Shown here: piece after piece, positions 36,966-44,911 of the stretch
Numbering within the stretch: the stretch's first letter is position 1
Layout: every line of letters begins with the position of its first letter
Assembly (NCBI GenBank): GCA_018399255.1
Contig: JAGYPA010000001.1
Span: 189,019 to 253,018 of the forward strand
Source: Spirochaetales bacterium
Lineage (GTDB): Bacteria; Spirochaetota; Spirochaetia; JABMQR01
DNA length: 64,000 nt
Reading direction: 5' to 3'
Made by a program: the position numbers and the translations under genes
The notes under the pieces: generated by a model
What the model was told of the DNA's origin: nothing
Seen by the model: only the letters and a program-made list of their open reading frames with translations
Databases searched by the model: none

Positions 36966-39779
36966 TCAACCTATAAGATGAGTTGCAGGATTATTTTCAA
37001 TATCCTGGATGCGGTAACTGACCGCTTTAGATATTCCAGGCTCCTCCATAGTCACCCCAAGCAGCGTTTTCGATCCCAATACAGTTTTTTTATTATGCGT
37101 AATAATAATGAACTGGGAATCCTCACTGAATTCCTGAAGTACATCCAGAAAATGACCGATATTCGCATCATCAAGGGCTGCATCAATTTCATCAAGAATG
37201 CAAAAAGGCGACGGTTTGACCATATAGGTAGCAAACAGGAGAGCGACTGCCGTAAGAGAGCGCTCCCCCCCTGACAGCAGAGATATTTTTTCAAGTTTTT
37301 TCCCGGGCGGCTGAGCCAGTATGTCGATTCCCGAATGCAGAAGATCGTTGGGGTCTACGAGCTTCAGCTCTGCCCTCCCTCCGCCAAAAAGTCGGCGGAA
37401 CATGGTATGAAAATTAATTTTCAGTTTTGCATAGCATTCAGCAAACAGTTCTTCTGATTTTGCTGTAATCTCATCGGTGATCTTCCGCAAGTCGCGTTTT
37501 GCATTTACCAGATCGTCCATCTGGCGAGTGAGGAACTCATACCGGTCCTTCACCTCCTCGAATTCCTCAGCGGCCATATAGTTGATATACCCGAGGTTCT
37601 GGTATTCCTGCTTGCTTTGCTTGAGTCTGCTGCGCAGCTGCTGGATATCATCACGAATTTCAAATACTTTGGTACTATACTCCTTCAGGCTTTTGGAGTA
37701 GGTGTCCTCAAATGTTTCATATACATATGCAAGTTCGTGCTCAACAGCTTCACGCTCTGCTCTTAGCCGCTCTGCAGCCGAAGCAAGAGTTGAGAGCTTA
37801 CCCAGTTGTTCATTAACGGCTTCCCGCCTCGTTCTCACGGCTTCGTTTCGTCGCTCAATTTCTGCTACCAGCCCATGCAGATCCTGCTGGAGATTTTTTG
37901 ATTCTGCTATAATTGATTCCAGTTCCTCTTCGGTTTTCCCGATTCTCTCCCTTGTTTCAAGCAGCCGCTCATATGAAACGCCAATGTCCTTATTGCTGTC
38001 TTCCAGCAAAAGCTCCTGTTCCTGAACCGATCGCTTGAGATTTTGCACTACAGACTGCAGACTGTCGGCTCTTGCCTTCATATCAGCCTGAGATATCTTC
38101 AGATTTTCCAAGGTCTGACGATACTGGGAAAGCTTTCCATTGAGATTTTTGTTCTCTTCCCTAAGTTCACGAATCTCCAGATTAAGCTGGCGCACCTGAT
38201 CAAGCGATCGGCTGAGTGCGTCATCACTTTTTCGTTTTTTTGTGATAATTCCTTCCGGAGAGAGAAACTCATCAAGAAATGAGGGAGTCATACCTATATA
38301 GCGGTCTATCAGTGAATCAAGCTCCTGTACATCTTCAACAGTTGCTGTTAAAGATGTCAGCAGCTCCTTGAAGTACTGTTCGTGTCCGGCTGAATGCACA
38401 GTCATTGTGCTGATATAATCTGCTGTAATTCTTGACTTACCCGAAAGACGCAGCAGAAGACTCCTGCTGTGCTCCTTGATTTCACGTTCTACTTCACGCC
38501 GCTCCTTATAGGAATACCCGGATTCTTTTAGCTTTTTGTCAAGTTCCACAACTATTGCATCGGTAAGTTCCTTAAGCTCCTGCCGATAGGTTTCCTGGGA
38601 AGATTCTTCCCGGGCTATAGACGATTCATGCTGGCGTATGGTGAGATCGTTCTGATCTATACGATCTTCTGCACTTACTACATTGGCGAGAAATGTTCGG
38701 ATTTCATTATCAATATTCTCAATTTCCTGCATCAGTTCACGCCGGGTCTGCTCCTTGGACAGAATTTCATTTTCATCCCTTTCAATTCTGTTCTGAAGGC
38801 TTGTGCCCCTGTCCTGCGCCTCGTGCATAGATTTTTCAAAATCGTTTATACGGTCCATAAGCAGGGAAATCTGGTTCTCCCTGCTGTTCTTTGTCTCATC
38901 AAGACGATGAATACGAGTCTGCATATCAATTCGCTCACGCGACATGCTGTTAATTTCATCGAGATTTTCTTCCATATCCTGATTTGTTTTATCAATAAAG
39001 GCTTTTACTTCTCCATGCTGTTTTTCCAGAACCTCGATATCTTCCATCTTGCTGGTATAGGCAGTCATGAGCTCTTTAACCCGTGACAACTGAACCTCTA
39101 CTTCCAGTTCAAAGATCAGTTCCTGAAGCTTGCGAGACTGCTGCGCTTTTTCCGCCTGTACCTTTCTGGATTCATAGGTTTTACGAACCTCACGCAGGAT
39201 GTTTTCTACCTGAAGGATATTTTCATCGGTTTTAGCAAGTTTTCGTTCAGCTTCGGCACTTTTTTGTTTGTAACGAGTTATCCCGGCAGCTTCTTCAAAT
39301 ATATATCGGCGATCTTCAGGTCGATGTGAAAGAATTTGATCGATTTTCCCCTGTTCCAATATAGAATAGGCCGACTTGCCAATTCCTGTATCATAGAACA
39401 GCTCACGAATTTCCTTCAAACGGACAGGCGTATTGTTAATTGAATATTCATTTTCACCACCGCGGAAAATTCTCCTTTTTATCTCAATTTCAGGGAGATC
39501 CAGCGGCAACGTTCCCTTTTCATTGGCTATTGTAAGTACTACTTCGGCAACATTGAGTGATTTGCGGGATTCTGTGCCGTTAAATATGACATCTTCCATC
39601 TGACCGGCTCTCAATGTTTTGATTGACTGTTCCCCGAGCACCCATTTGATGCTGTCTACAATATTGCTTTTTCCGCATCCGTTTGGTCCTAGCAGAGATG
39701 TTATGCCGTCAGAAAATTCAAGAGATACTCTATCTGCAAAAGATTTAAAACCAAAGAGCTGGACTTTTTTAAGAAACAT
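36966..39779 (-). CDS. smc: Chromosome segregation protein SMC, short form
   Basis: 937 aa, well under the usual 1150-1200. Walker A LLGPNGCGKSNIVDSIKWVL at the N-terminus, Q-loop region YSILEQGKIDQIL, signature LLSGGERSLTAVALLFATY and Walker B FCILDEIDAALDD at the C-terminus. Long coiled coils fill about 170-430 and 520-760. The part between (about 430-520, with YISTMTVHSAGHEQYFKELL and YIGMTPSFLDEFLSPEGI) lacks the glycine-rich hinge pattern I would expect. SMC compacts and segregates the chromosome with ScpA/B, which are not encoded nearby. It lies 127 nt before ffh, on the same strand. Confidence 0.93.
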   Translation of the reverse strand: MFLKKVQLFGFKSFADRVSLEFSDGITSLLGPNGCGKSNIVDSIKWVLGEQSIKTLRAGQMEDVIFNGTESRKSLNVAEVVLTIANEKGTLPLDLPEIEIKRRIFRGGENEYSINNTPVRLKEIRELFYDTGIGKSAYSILEQGKIDQILSHRPEDRRYIFEEAAGITRYKQKSAEAERKLAKTDENILQVENILREVRKTYESRKVQAEKAQQSRKLQELIFELEVEVQLSRVKELMTAYTSKMEDIEVLEKQHGEVKAFIDKTNQDMEENLDEINSMSRERIDMQTRIHRLDETKNSRENQISLLMDRINDFEKSMHEAQDRGTSLQNRIERDENEILSKEQTRRELMQEIENIDNEIRTFLANVVSAEDRIDQNDLTIRQHESSIAREESSQETYRQELKELTDAIVVELDKKLKESGYSYKERREVEREIKEHSRSLLLRLSGKSRITADYISTMTVHSAGHEQYFKELLTSLTATVEDVQELDSLIDRYIGMTPSFLDEFLSPEGIITKKRKSDDALSRSLDQVRQLNLEIRELREENKNLNGKLSQYRQTLENLKISQADMKARADSLQSVVQNLKRSVQEQELLLEDSNKDIGVSYERLLETRERIGKTEEELESIIAESKNLQQDLHGLVAEIERRNEAVRTRREAVNEQLGKLSTLASAAERLRAEREAVEHELAYVYETFEDTYSKSLKEYSTKVFEIRDDIQQLRSRLKQSKQEYQNLGYINYMAAEEFEEVKDRYEFLTRQMDDLVNAKRDLRKITDEITAKSEELFAECYAKLKINFHTMFRRLFGGGRAELKLVDPNDLLHSGIDILAQPPGKKLEKISLLSGGERSLTAVALLFATYMVKPSPFCILDEIDAALDDANIGHFLDVLQEFSEDSQFIIITHNKKTVLGSKTLLGVTMEEPGISKAVSYRIQDIENNPATHLIG

Positions 39780-39935
39780 GAACCCTCTCAGTTTTTCTGC
39801 AAGGATGCCGGCCGCAGCTGCTGCTCAGCCGAGGAAACTATAGCATGCGACTCTTTGTTATTTCAATAGAGCTGCTGCAGAAGGATCTTCTTACAACTGA
39901 TGACGCAAATTCCTTTTTACTATACTATATAGGTT

Positions 39936-40502
39936 ATGAAATATATTTGCGGAATTGATGAAGCCGGAAGAGGTCCTCTTGCCGGGCCGGTGACAGCTGC
40001 GGCTGTGGTACTGCCTGATGATTTCCCATTTGAACTGCTTGCAGATTCGAAGAGCATCAGCAGCAAAAAACGTGATATGGCAGAAACGGTCATCAAGGAT
40101 CTGGCAGTTGCATGGTCGGTAGCCTGGGCATCTCCAAAATCTATTGATGAATTAAACATCCATAAAGCATCGCTATTAGCTATGCAGAGAGCTTTCAATG
40201 CCTTGCCGTCCTTTATCCGGGATAGTTGTGAAGTTGTTGCTGACGGCAAATACATTCCTGAGGTGTCAGCCCCGGCGGCAGCTGTCGTGAGAGGGGATTC
40301 CCTGATACATGAAATCATGGCTGCATCGATTCTTGCAAAAACAGCAAGAGATGGATGGATGAGAAAAGCCGCTGAAAAATATCCAGATTGGGGATTTGAT
40401 CGGCATAAGGGGTACCCCACAAAAGAGCACAGAAACAAATGCTCATTCTCTGAGCTTACCCCTATTCACCGGAAAAGTTTCACTTCTTCTTTTTCTTCTT
40501 GA
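39936..40502 (+). CDS. rnhB: Ribonuclease HII
   Basis: 188 aa. CGIDEAGRGPLAGPVTAAAV at the N-terminus carries the DEAGRGP catalytic signature; GDSLIHEIMAASILAKTARD and DRHKGYPTKEHRN are the later conserved sites. It removes ribonucleotides misincorporated in DNA and RNA of hybrids. The gene is divergent from smc, with a possible -10 (TATACT) just upstream, and its last 23 nt overlap the convergent bpuR-like gene, where both reading frames use a simple TTC/AAG-rich tract. Confidence 0.96.
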   Translation: MKYICGIDEAGRGPLAGPVTAAAVVLPDDFPFELLADSKSISSKKRDMAETVIKDLAVAWSVAWASPKSIDELNIHKASLLAMQRAFNALPSFIRDSCEVVADGKYIPEVSAPAAAVVRGDSLIHEIMAASILAKTARDGWMRKAAEKYPDWGFDRHKGYPTKEHRNKCSFSELTPIHRKSFTSSFSS

Positions 40503-40716
40503 TAAAATCAAGTGATTTTTGAAATTCAGCCACAAAACCCTGAAGATCTTCATCAAAAACTATTACTGACTGGCGCTCAAACCCCTCAGATGTGTTTTTC
40601 TTACTCTCTACAATATTTAAAAACAAATCACCGTAGCGGTTTTCCTTTATATTAAAAAAATAGGTTCTTTTATCTGTCGTGAATTTTGTCGAAAAAACTT
40701 CTCCCCGCAATCCCAT
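40480..40716 (-). CDS. PUR-domain nucleic-acid-binding protein (BpuR/DUF3276 type)
   Basis: 78 aa from ATG 40716 (AAGG 6 nt upstream; the ATG at 40722 would sit directly on the ribosome site). The text MGLRGEVFSTKFTTDKRTYF and NRYGDLFLNIVESKK is close to Borrelia BpuR, a PUR-alpha-like protein that binds DNA and RNA and regulates genes. It ends in six lysines. From family knowledge it should dimerise through its beta-sheet fold. It is convergent with rnhB. Confidence 0.9.
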   Translation of the reverse strand: MGLRGEVFSTKFTTDKRTYFFNIKENRYGDLFLNIVESKKNTSEGFERQSVIVFDEDLQGFVAEFQKSLDFIKKKKKK

Positions 40717-40878
40717 AAGCATCCTTCCCGTTTTAGTTTCTGGTATAAAATAATCTTCATCAGGGCAATTCCCCTGAAAACATAGTAACCAGATTTACAT
40801 TACTTTGATATATGTTTTATCCAGATTGTTCAAGTATCGGATTACCGGAAAAAAACGGCTTCTCCTTTCCAGCCCCCC

Positions 40879-40907
40879 TTGACGATACATTCATTTTTCA
40901 GTATATA
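40879..40907 (+). promoter_or_regulatory. Promoter of the tRNA-Gly gene
   Basis: TTGACG (40879-40884) and TATATA (40902-40907) with a 17-nt spacer, about 50 nt upstream of the tRNA 5' end. No competing gene follows. Confidence 0.6.
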
Positions 40908-40956
40908 TATTTACACATTGAGTTTTAAAACATTAGGGTTTAAGCTCATCATACAA

Positions 40957-41028
40957 GCGTCTGTGGTATAGTGGTATTACCTCAGCCTTCCAAGCTGAAG
41001 AGGCGGGTTCGATTCCCTGTCGGACGCT
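40957..41028 (+). tRNA. tRNA-Gly (anticodon UCC)
   Basis: Cloverleaf drawn by hand: acceptor GCGTCTG pairs with CGGACGC (one U-G pair), anticodon stem TCAGC/GCTGA encloses the loop CTTCCAA, giving anticodon TCC, and the T arm GCGGGTTCGATTCCCTGT carries TTCGATT. The CCA end is not encoded. It reads GGA and GGG glycine codons. A strong hairpin follows 8 nt downstream. Confidence 0.95.
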
Positions 41029-41035
41029 CACTGAT

Positions 41036-41068
41036 TGACAGGCCGCCCGTTAAGTGAGCGGCCTGTCA
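41036..41068 (+). terminator. Hairpin terminator after tRNA-Gly
   Basis: A perfect 11-bp inverted repeat, TGACAGGCCGC (41036-41046) and GCGGCCTGTCA (41058-41068), with an 11-nt loop, followed by GTTTATT. It probably ends the tRNA transcript, though the T run is weak. Confidence 0.7.
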
Positions 41069-41254
41069 GTTTATTCAGCGGTTATCGGCAGAATTTGACT
41101 TCAATGACTTAAACCGCTGCTAAACTTTATCCTTTCAGTCCCTGTTCAGGCATATTTTATTTTACACAAAACGCTAATTACTGTAGACTGAGTTGTACAT
41201 ATGATTAACAATTCGGCAATTCAACAGAGGGTCAAGCAGTTTGCTTAAGTAAGT

Positions 41255-41644
41255 ATGCAGATTAGAACTGATGAAATCAAAGTAAGAAAACGCATTCGAA
41301 AGGACCTCGGCGATTTAACACAACTCATGGAAAGTATTAAAGCGCATGGACTTATGAATCCCATAGTAGTCAACGAAAAAAAAGAACTTATTGCCGGAGA
41401 AAGGCGGCTCGAATCTGTTCGAAGGCTTGGATGGACTACGATTGAAGTCCATGTTATTCATGCTCCATCAGATGTATCAAAAATTCAAATGGAAATTGAT
41501 GAAAATTTATATCGCAGAGCCTTAACAACATCTGAGTTATCGGACGGTTTTTCCCGTATTGATAAAATACGTAATCCAGGATTTTTCCGAAAGCTGCTGC
41601 GGGCTATAGTTTCACTTTTCAAACGCATTTTCAAGCGTTCTTGA
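41255..41644 (+). CDS. ParB N-terminal-domain protein without HTH, function unknown
   Basis: 129 aa. Residues 1-70 match the ParB/Srx nuclease-like domain: IRKDLGDLTQLMESIKAHGL, PIVVNEKKELIAGERRLESV (the box II-type GERR motif) and RRLGWTTIEVHV. The helix-turn-helix and dimer domain of a chromosomal ParB are absent. The C-terminus is instead a short amphipathic basic tail (FFRKLLRAIVSLFKRIFKRS) that might touch membrane or DNA. The GERR motif suggests CTP or DNA binding. No parA is near. It lies 43 nt before the aminopeptidase gene, on the same strand. Confidence 0.82.
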   Translation: MQIRTDEIKVRKRIRKDLGDLTQLMESIKAHGLMNPIVVNEKKELIAGERRLESVRRLGWTTIEVHVIHAPSDVSKIQMEIDENLYRRALTTSELSDGFSRIDKIRNPGFFRKLLRAIVSLFKRIFKRS

Positions 41645-41687
41645 GAAATTCTTTCTACACCTGCAATCAACAATCTGGAGAAGCAGA

Positions 41688-42905
41688 ATGCATTATATAA
41701 CCGAATATGCCGAACTGATAATTGCTATCGGGGTCAACCTCAGGACGGGACAGAATCTTCTTATAAAAACCGGACCCGATACCTACAGCTTTGCACAGCT
41801 TCTGGCAGAAACGGCCTATCGTAAGGGTGCCGGATATGTGTATATAGAAATACATGATCAGAAGCTTTTTAAAGCCCGTATTGAGAATCAAAACGACATA
41901 CTTCTCAAGTACATACCGGACTTTACCCTTCATCAGCATAAAGAATTTTTGAAAGACGATTGGGCATATATCAGGATTGACAATACTGAAGATAGGAAAG
42001 TGCTTGAAGATGCACCTGCTGATAAGCTAAACAACATGCAAACTGAAATCCGTAAAAAACTTGACTGGTTTTACGGTTCACTTATGCGTCATGAGCATGC
42101 CTGGTGTGTTGTCTGTGCCCCAGGTGATGGGTGGGCACGTTCGATCCTCGGACCTCAGGCAAACGCTGAAGATCTCTGGAAAATTATGCTGCCAATCCTG
42201 AAGCTGCCTGGCGGAAATGCCGTGGATGACTGGAAGCAGTTCGGTACTGTTTTGGAAAACCGCTGTAATTTACTTAATTCCATGCATATCAAAGTTCTTC
42301 ATCTGAAAGATTCCGGCACCGATCTTCGTATTGGCCTTCACGAGAAAGCAGTGTGGATTGGGGGCGGGGATGCACTTCCCGACGGAAGATGGTATTTTCC
42401 CAATTTACCGACAGAAGAAATTTTCTCCGTTCCCGACTTCAGGACAGTGGAAGGGCATATCTCAACAACCCGGCCTGTAACTGTCCTGGGAAAGCAGGTT
42501 ATGGGAGCTTCCATTACCCTGTGCGATGGTCAAGTTACTGATTTTTCGGCTGAATCAGGTCAGGATGTGCTTGAACAGTTTTTTTCAATTGACATAGGGG
42601 CCCGACGACTGGGAGAAATAGCTCTTGTTGACGAGTCTTCCCCCATAGCCCAAAGTGGTATTTCTTTTAATTCAATTTTATATGATGAAAATGCATCATG
42701 TCACATTGCATTTGGAGCAGGCTATCCGACCTGCCTGAGCAATCAAAAACTATTGAAAACTGATGAAGATCTTCTTCTCCACGGCTGCAGCGTATCGATA
42801 ACCCACGTTGACTTCATGATCGGATCCTCAACGATGAACATTACTGCTGAACTGCGGGACGGGACATCCCGCATAATAATGAAAAATGGTTCGTTCAGTC
42901 TCTGA
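41688..42905 (+). CDS. M29 family aminopeptidase (AmpS/PepS-like)
   Basis: 405 aa. The N-terminal half (ITEYAELIIAIGVNLRTGQN) and the C-terminal metal site fit the thermophilic-aminopeptidase family: PNLPTEEIFSVPD, RRLGEIALVD, NASCHIAFGAGYP and SITHVDFMIGS supply the expected Glu, Glu, His, Tyr, His and Asp ligands for two metal ions. It cleaves N-terminal residues from peptides in the cytoplasm. The ATG 41688 has GGAG upstream (CTGGAGAAGCAGAATG). The length is normal. Confidence 0.93.
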   Translation: MHYITEYAELIIAIGVNLRTGQNLLIKTGPDTYSFAQLLAETAYRKGAGYVYIEIHDQKLFKARIENQNDILLKYIPDFTLHQHKEFLKDDWAYIRIDNTEDRKVLEDAPADKLNNMQTEIRKKLDWFYGSLMRHEHAWCVVCAPGDGWARSILGPQANAEDLWKIMLPILKLPGGNAVDDWKQFGTVLENRCNLLNSMHIKVLHLKDSGTDLRIGLHEKAVWIGGGDALPDGRWYFPNLPTEEIFSVPDFRTVEGHISTTRPVTVLGKQVMGASITLCDGQVTDFSAESGQDVLEQFFSIDIGARRLGEIALVDESSPIAQSGISFNSILYDENASCHIAFGAGYPTCLSNQKLLKTDEDLLLHGCSVSITHVDFMIGSSTMNITAELRDGTSRIIMKNGSFSL

Positions 42906-42921
42906 AAAAGGTCTGAACTGT

Positions 42922-44556
42922 TTAAATAGTCAACCGCTTATGCGTAACATAATGCTCATCACGAATCCTGCGGACATCTTCATTGATGAGATATTCGTCA
43001 AAGGCCATCATCCTGTCTATGAATCCCTTGGGAGTAAACTCGATGATCCGATTGGCAATTGAGTCAACGAACTGATGGTCATGGCTGGAAAATAACAGTA
43101 CTCCGGTGAATTCTATCAATCCATTATTCAAAGCCGAAATTGCTTCGAGATCTAGATGGTTTGTAGGTTCATCGAAAATCAGAACATTTGACCCCGACAG
43201 CATAAGCTTTGAGAGCATGCATCGAACCTTCTCCCCCCCGGAAAGAACCCGGGTACTTTTCAGGCTTTCATCTCCTGAAAACAGCATGCGTCCAAGAAAA
43301 CTCCTGATATAGGTATCATCCTTCTCCACGGAAAATTGTCTCAGCCAGTCGGTTATGGAGTAGTCAGTATCAAACTCAAGACTGTTATCTTTACGAAAAA
43401 AGCCGGGGGTAATCGTTACCCCCCATTCATAACTTCCAGAATCAGGTTCCAGCTCGCCGGAGACGATCTGAAACAAGGTAGTCTTTGAAATATGGTTTGG
43501 TCCGACAAATGCAACTTTATCATCCGGATTCACGGTAAAAGAAATATTATCGAGCACGTTTACCCCGTCTATGACTTTTGTCAGATTTCTGACCTGGAGA
43601 ATAACTTTGCCGCACTCACGTTCCGGTTTAAAGCTGACATACGGAAATCTTCTCGAGGATGGTTTTATGTCGTCAATTGTCAGTTTGTTTATAAGCTTTT
43701 TCCTGCTGGTTGCCTGCCGAGCTTTTGAGGCATTCGAACTGAACCGCTGAATAAACTCCTTCAGTTCAGAAATCTTTTCCTCACGTCGTTTTTTCTGATC
43801 ACGAAACTGTCTGGCAGCCAGCTGACTGGAGAAATACCAGAAATCGTAGTTTCCCACATATAATTGGATTTTACCGTAATCAATATCGGCTACATGGGTA
43901 CATACCTGATTGAGAAAATGCCGGTCGTGGGAAACGACAATAACAGTATTCTGAAAGTTTCCCAGAAAGTCTTCAAGCCATTTTATAGATTCAAGATCAA
44001 GGTGATTGGTTGGTTCATCAAGCAGAAGTATGTCGGGATTTCCAAAAAGCGACTGGGCCAGGAGCACCCTGACTTTAATGGTTTCGTCTATTTCCTGCAT
44101 CTGCTTTCCATGGAGGTCTTCCTGAATACCCAGCCCGGAAAGTAACGAAGCCGCCTGGGATTCAGCCTCCCATCCACCGATTTCTGCAAAGGTATTTTCC
44201 AATTCTCCAGCTCTGATTCCATCTTCCTCAGTAAAGTCTTCCTTTGCATAAATCAGATCGCGTTCCTTCATAATGCTGTAGAGTTCTTTAAAGCCCATTA
44301 CTACCGTATCAAGAACAGTATATGCATCAAAAGCATACTGATCCTGCTGAAGGACTGCTACTCGTTCTCCTTTTGTTATTGATACTTCTCCTGTATCCGG
44401 ATCAATATCACCCGAGAGTATATTGAGGAATGTTGACTTTCCTGCTCCGTTGGCTCCAATTACTCCGTAGCAGTTTCCCGGGGTAAACTTGATATTGACT
44501 TCCTTAAACAGGAGCTGGGTACCGAAGGCAAGAGATACATTGTTTACTGTTATCAT
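42922..44556 (-). CDS. ABC-F family ATPase (YbiT-like translation factor)
   Basis: 544 aa, two fused ABC domains and no membrane segments. First Walker A GANGAGKST, signature region VRVLLAQSLF, Walker B ILLLDEPTNHLD. Second domain: P-loop GPNHISKTT, signature LSGGEKVRCMLSKL, LIFDEPTNHLDLEA, and SSHDHQFVDSIANRIIEF. In the second P-loop the usual Gly is His, which should alter nucleotide binding; degenerate second P-loops occur in this subgroup. Proteins like this bind the ribosomal E site and ease stalled translation. The gene ends 17 nt from the convergent aminopeptidase. Confidence 0.9.
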   Translation of the reverse strand: MITVNNVSLAFGTQLLFKEVNIKFTPGNCYGVIGANGAGKSTFLNILSGDIDPDTGEVSITKGERVAVLQQDQYAFDAYTVLDTVVMGFKELYSIMKERDLIYAKEDFTEEDGIRAGELENTFAEIGGWEAESQAASLLSGLGIQEDLHGKQMQEIDETIKVRVLLAQSLFGNPDILLLDEPTNHLDLESIKWLEDFLGNFQNTVIVVSHDRHFLNQVCTHVADIDYGKIQLYVGNYDFWYFSSQLAARQFRDQKKRREEKISELKEFIQRFSSNASKARQATSRKKLINKLTIDDIKPSSRRFPYVSFKPERECGKVILQVRNLTKVIDGVNVLDNISFTVNPDDKVAFVGPNHISKTTLFQIVSGELEPDSGSYEWGVTITPGFFRKDNSLEFDTDYSITDWLRQFSVEKDDTYIRSFLGRMLFSGDESLKSTRVLSGGEKVRCMLSKLMLSGSNVLIFDEPTNHLDLEAISALNNGLIEFTGVLLFSSHDHQFVDSIANRIIEFTPKGFIDRMMAFDEYLINEDVRRIRDEHYVTHKRLTI

Positions 44557-44624
44557 AATGGAATGTTCCTTATAGATTTGTCATGCGTATGCGACAGGCC
44601 GGAATAGCGGTCTCGACATCATCC

Positions 44625-44654
44625 AAAAAAAACCAGCCCTTTTTACAAGGCTGG
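44625..44654 (-). terminator. Terminator of the tRNA-Ser/tRNA-Glu transcript
   Basis: On the minus strand CCAGCC (44649-44654), a loop of about 9 nt, GGGCTGG (44633-44639), then eight T. It sits just downstream of tRNA-Glu and is a textbook intrinsic terminator. Confidence 0.85.
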
Positions 44655-44661
44655 CTGCTGT

Positions 44662-44733
44662 TAGTCCCTAGGGGAATCGAACCCCTGTTACCAGGATGAA
44701 AACCTGGCGTCCTAACCCCTAGACGAACGGACC
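44662..44733 (-). tRNA. tRNA-Glu (anticodon UUC), acceptor stem imperfect
   Basis: D arm TCGTCTAGGGGTTAGGAC, anticodon stem CCAGG/CCTGG with loop TTTTCAT (anticodon TTC), T arm AGGGGTTCGATTCCCCT are canonical. The acceptor is GGTCCGT against AGGGACT: position 1-72 is G-U and position 6-67 is G-G, where a normal gene would read ACGGACC. No CCA is encoded. The body looks functional, the 3' strand looks mutated. It lies 11 nt downstream of tRNA-Ser and just before a good terminator, so it was probably co-transcribed. Confidence 0.85.
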
Positions 44734-44744
44734 ATATTTTTTTG

Positions 44745-44829
44745 CAGAGGAGGAGGGATTCGAACCCCCGGTACCTCACGGTACAACGGTTTTCAAGACC
44801 GCCGCATTCGACCACTCTGCCATCTCTCC
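44745..44829 (-). tRNA. tRNA-Ser (anticodon UGA), acceptor stem imperfect
   Basis: 85 nt class II tRNA. The anticodon stem CGGT/ACCG encloses CTTGAAA (anticodon TGA); the long variable arm GTACCGTGAGGTAC forms a stem; the T loop is TTCGAAT with a GGGGG/CCCTC stem. The acceptor is GGAGAGA against CTCCTCT, giving G-U at 1-72, A-C at 5-68, G-U at 6-67 and A-C at 7-66. The expected strand would be TCTCTCC. No CCA is encoded. The function may be reduced or lost. Confidence 0.83.
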
Positions 44830-44911
44830 CGGAGCGGCAAAAGTAGATTTTTTTTTTCGATTGGAAGAGTATTTTAAAAAAAAATCGGAAAATGCTGAAA
44901 AAAAAGGGGTT

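Noticed and set aside
44570-44815. 81-codon open frame on the minus strand
   Set aside because: It runs through both tRNA genes and their terminator; its translation is just the tRNA sequence.
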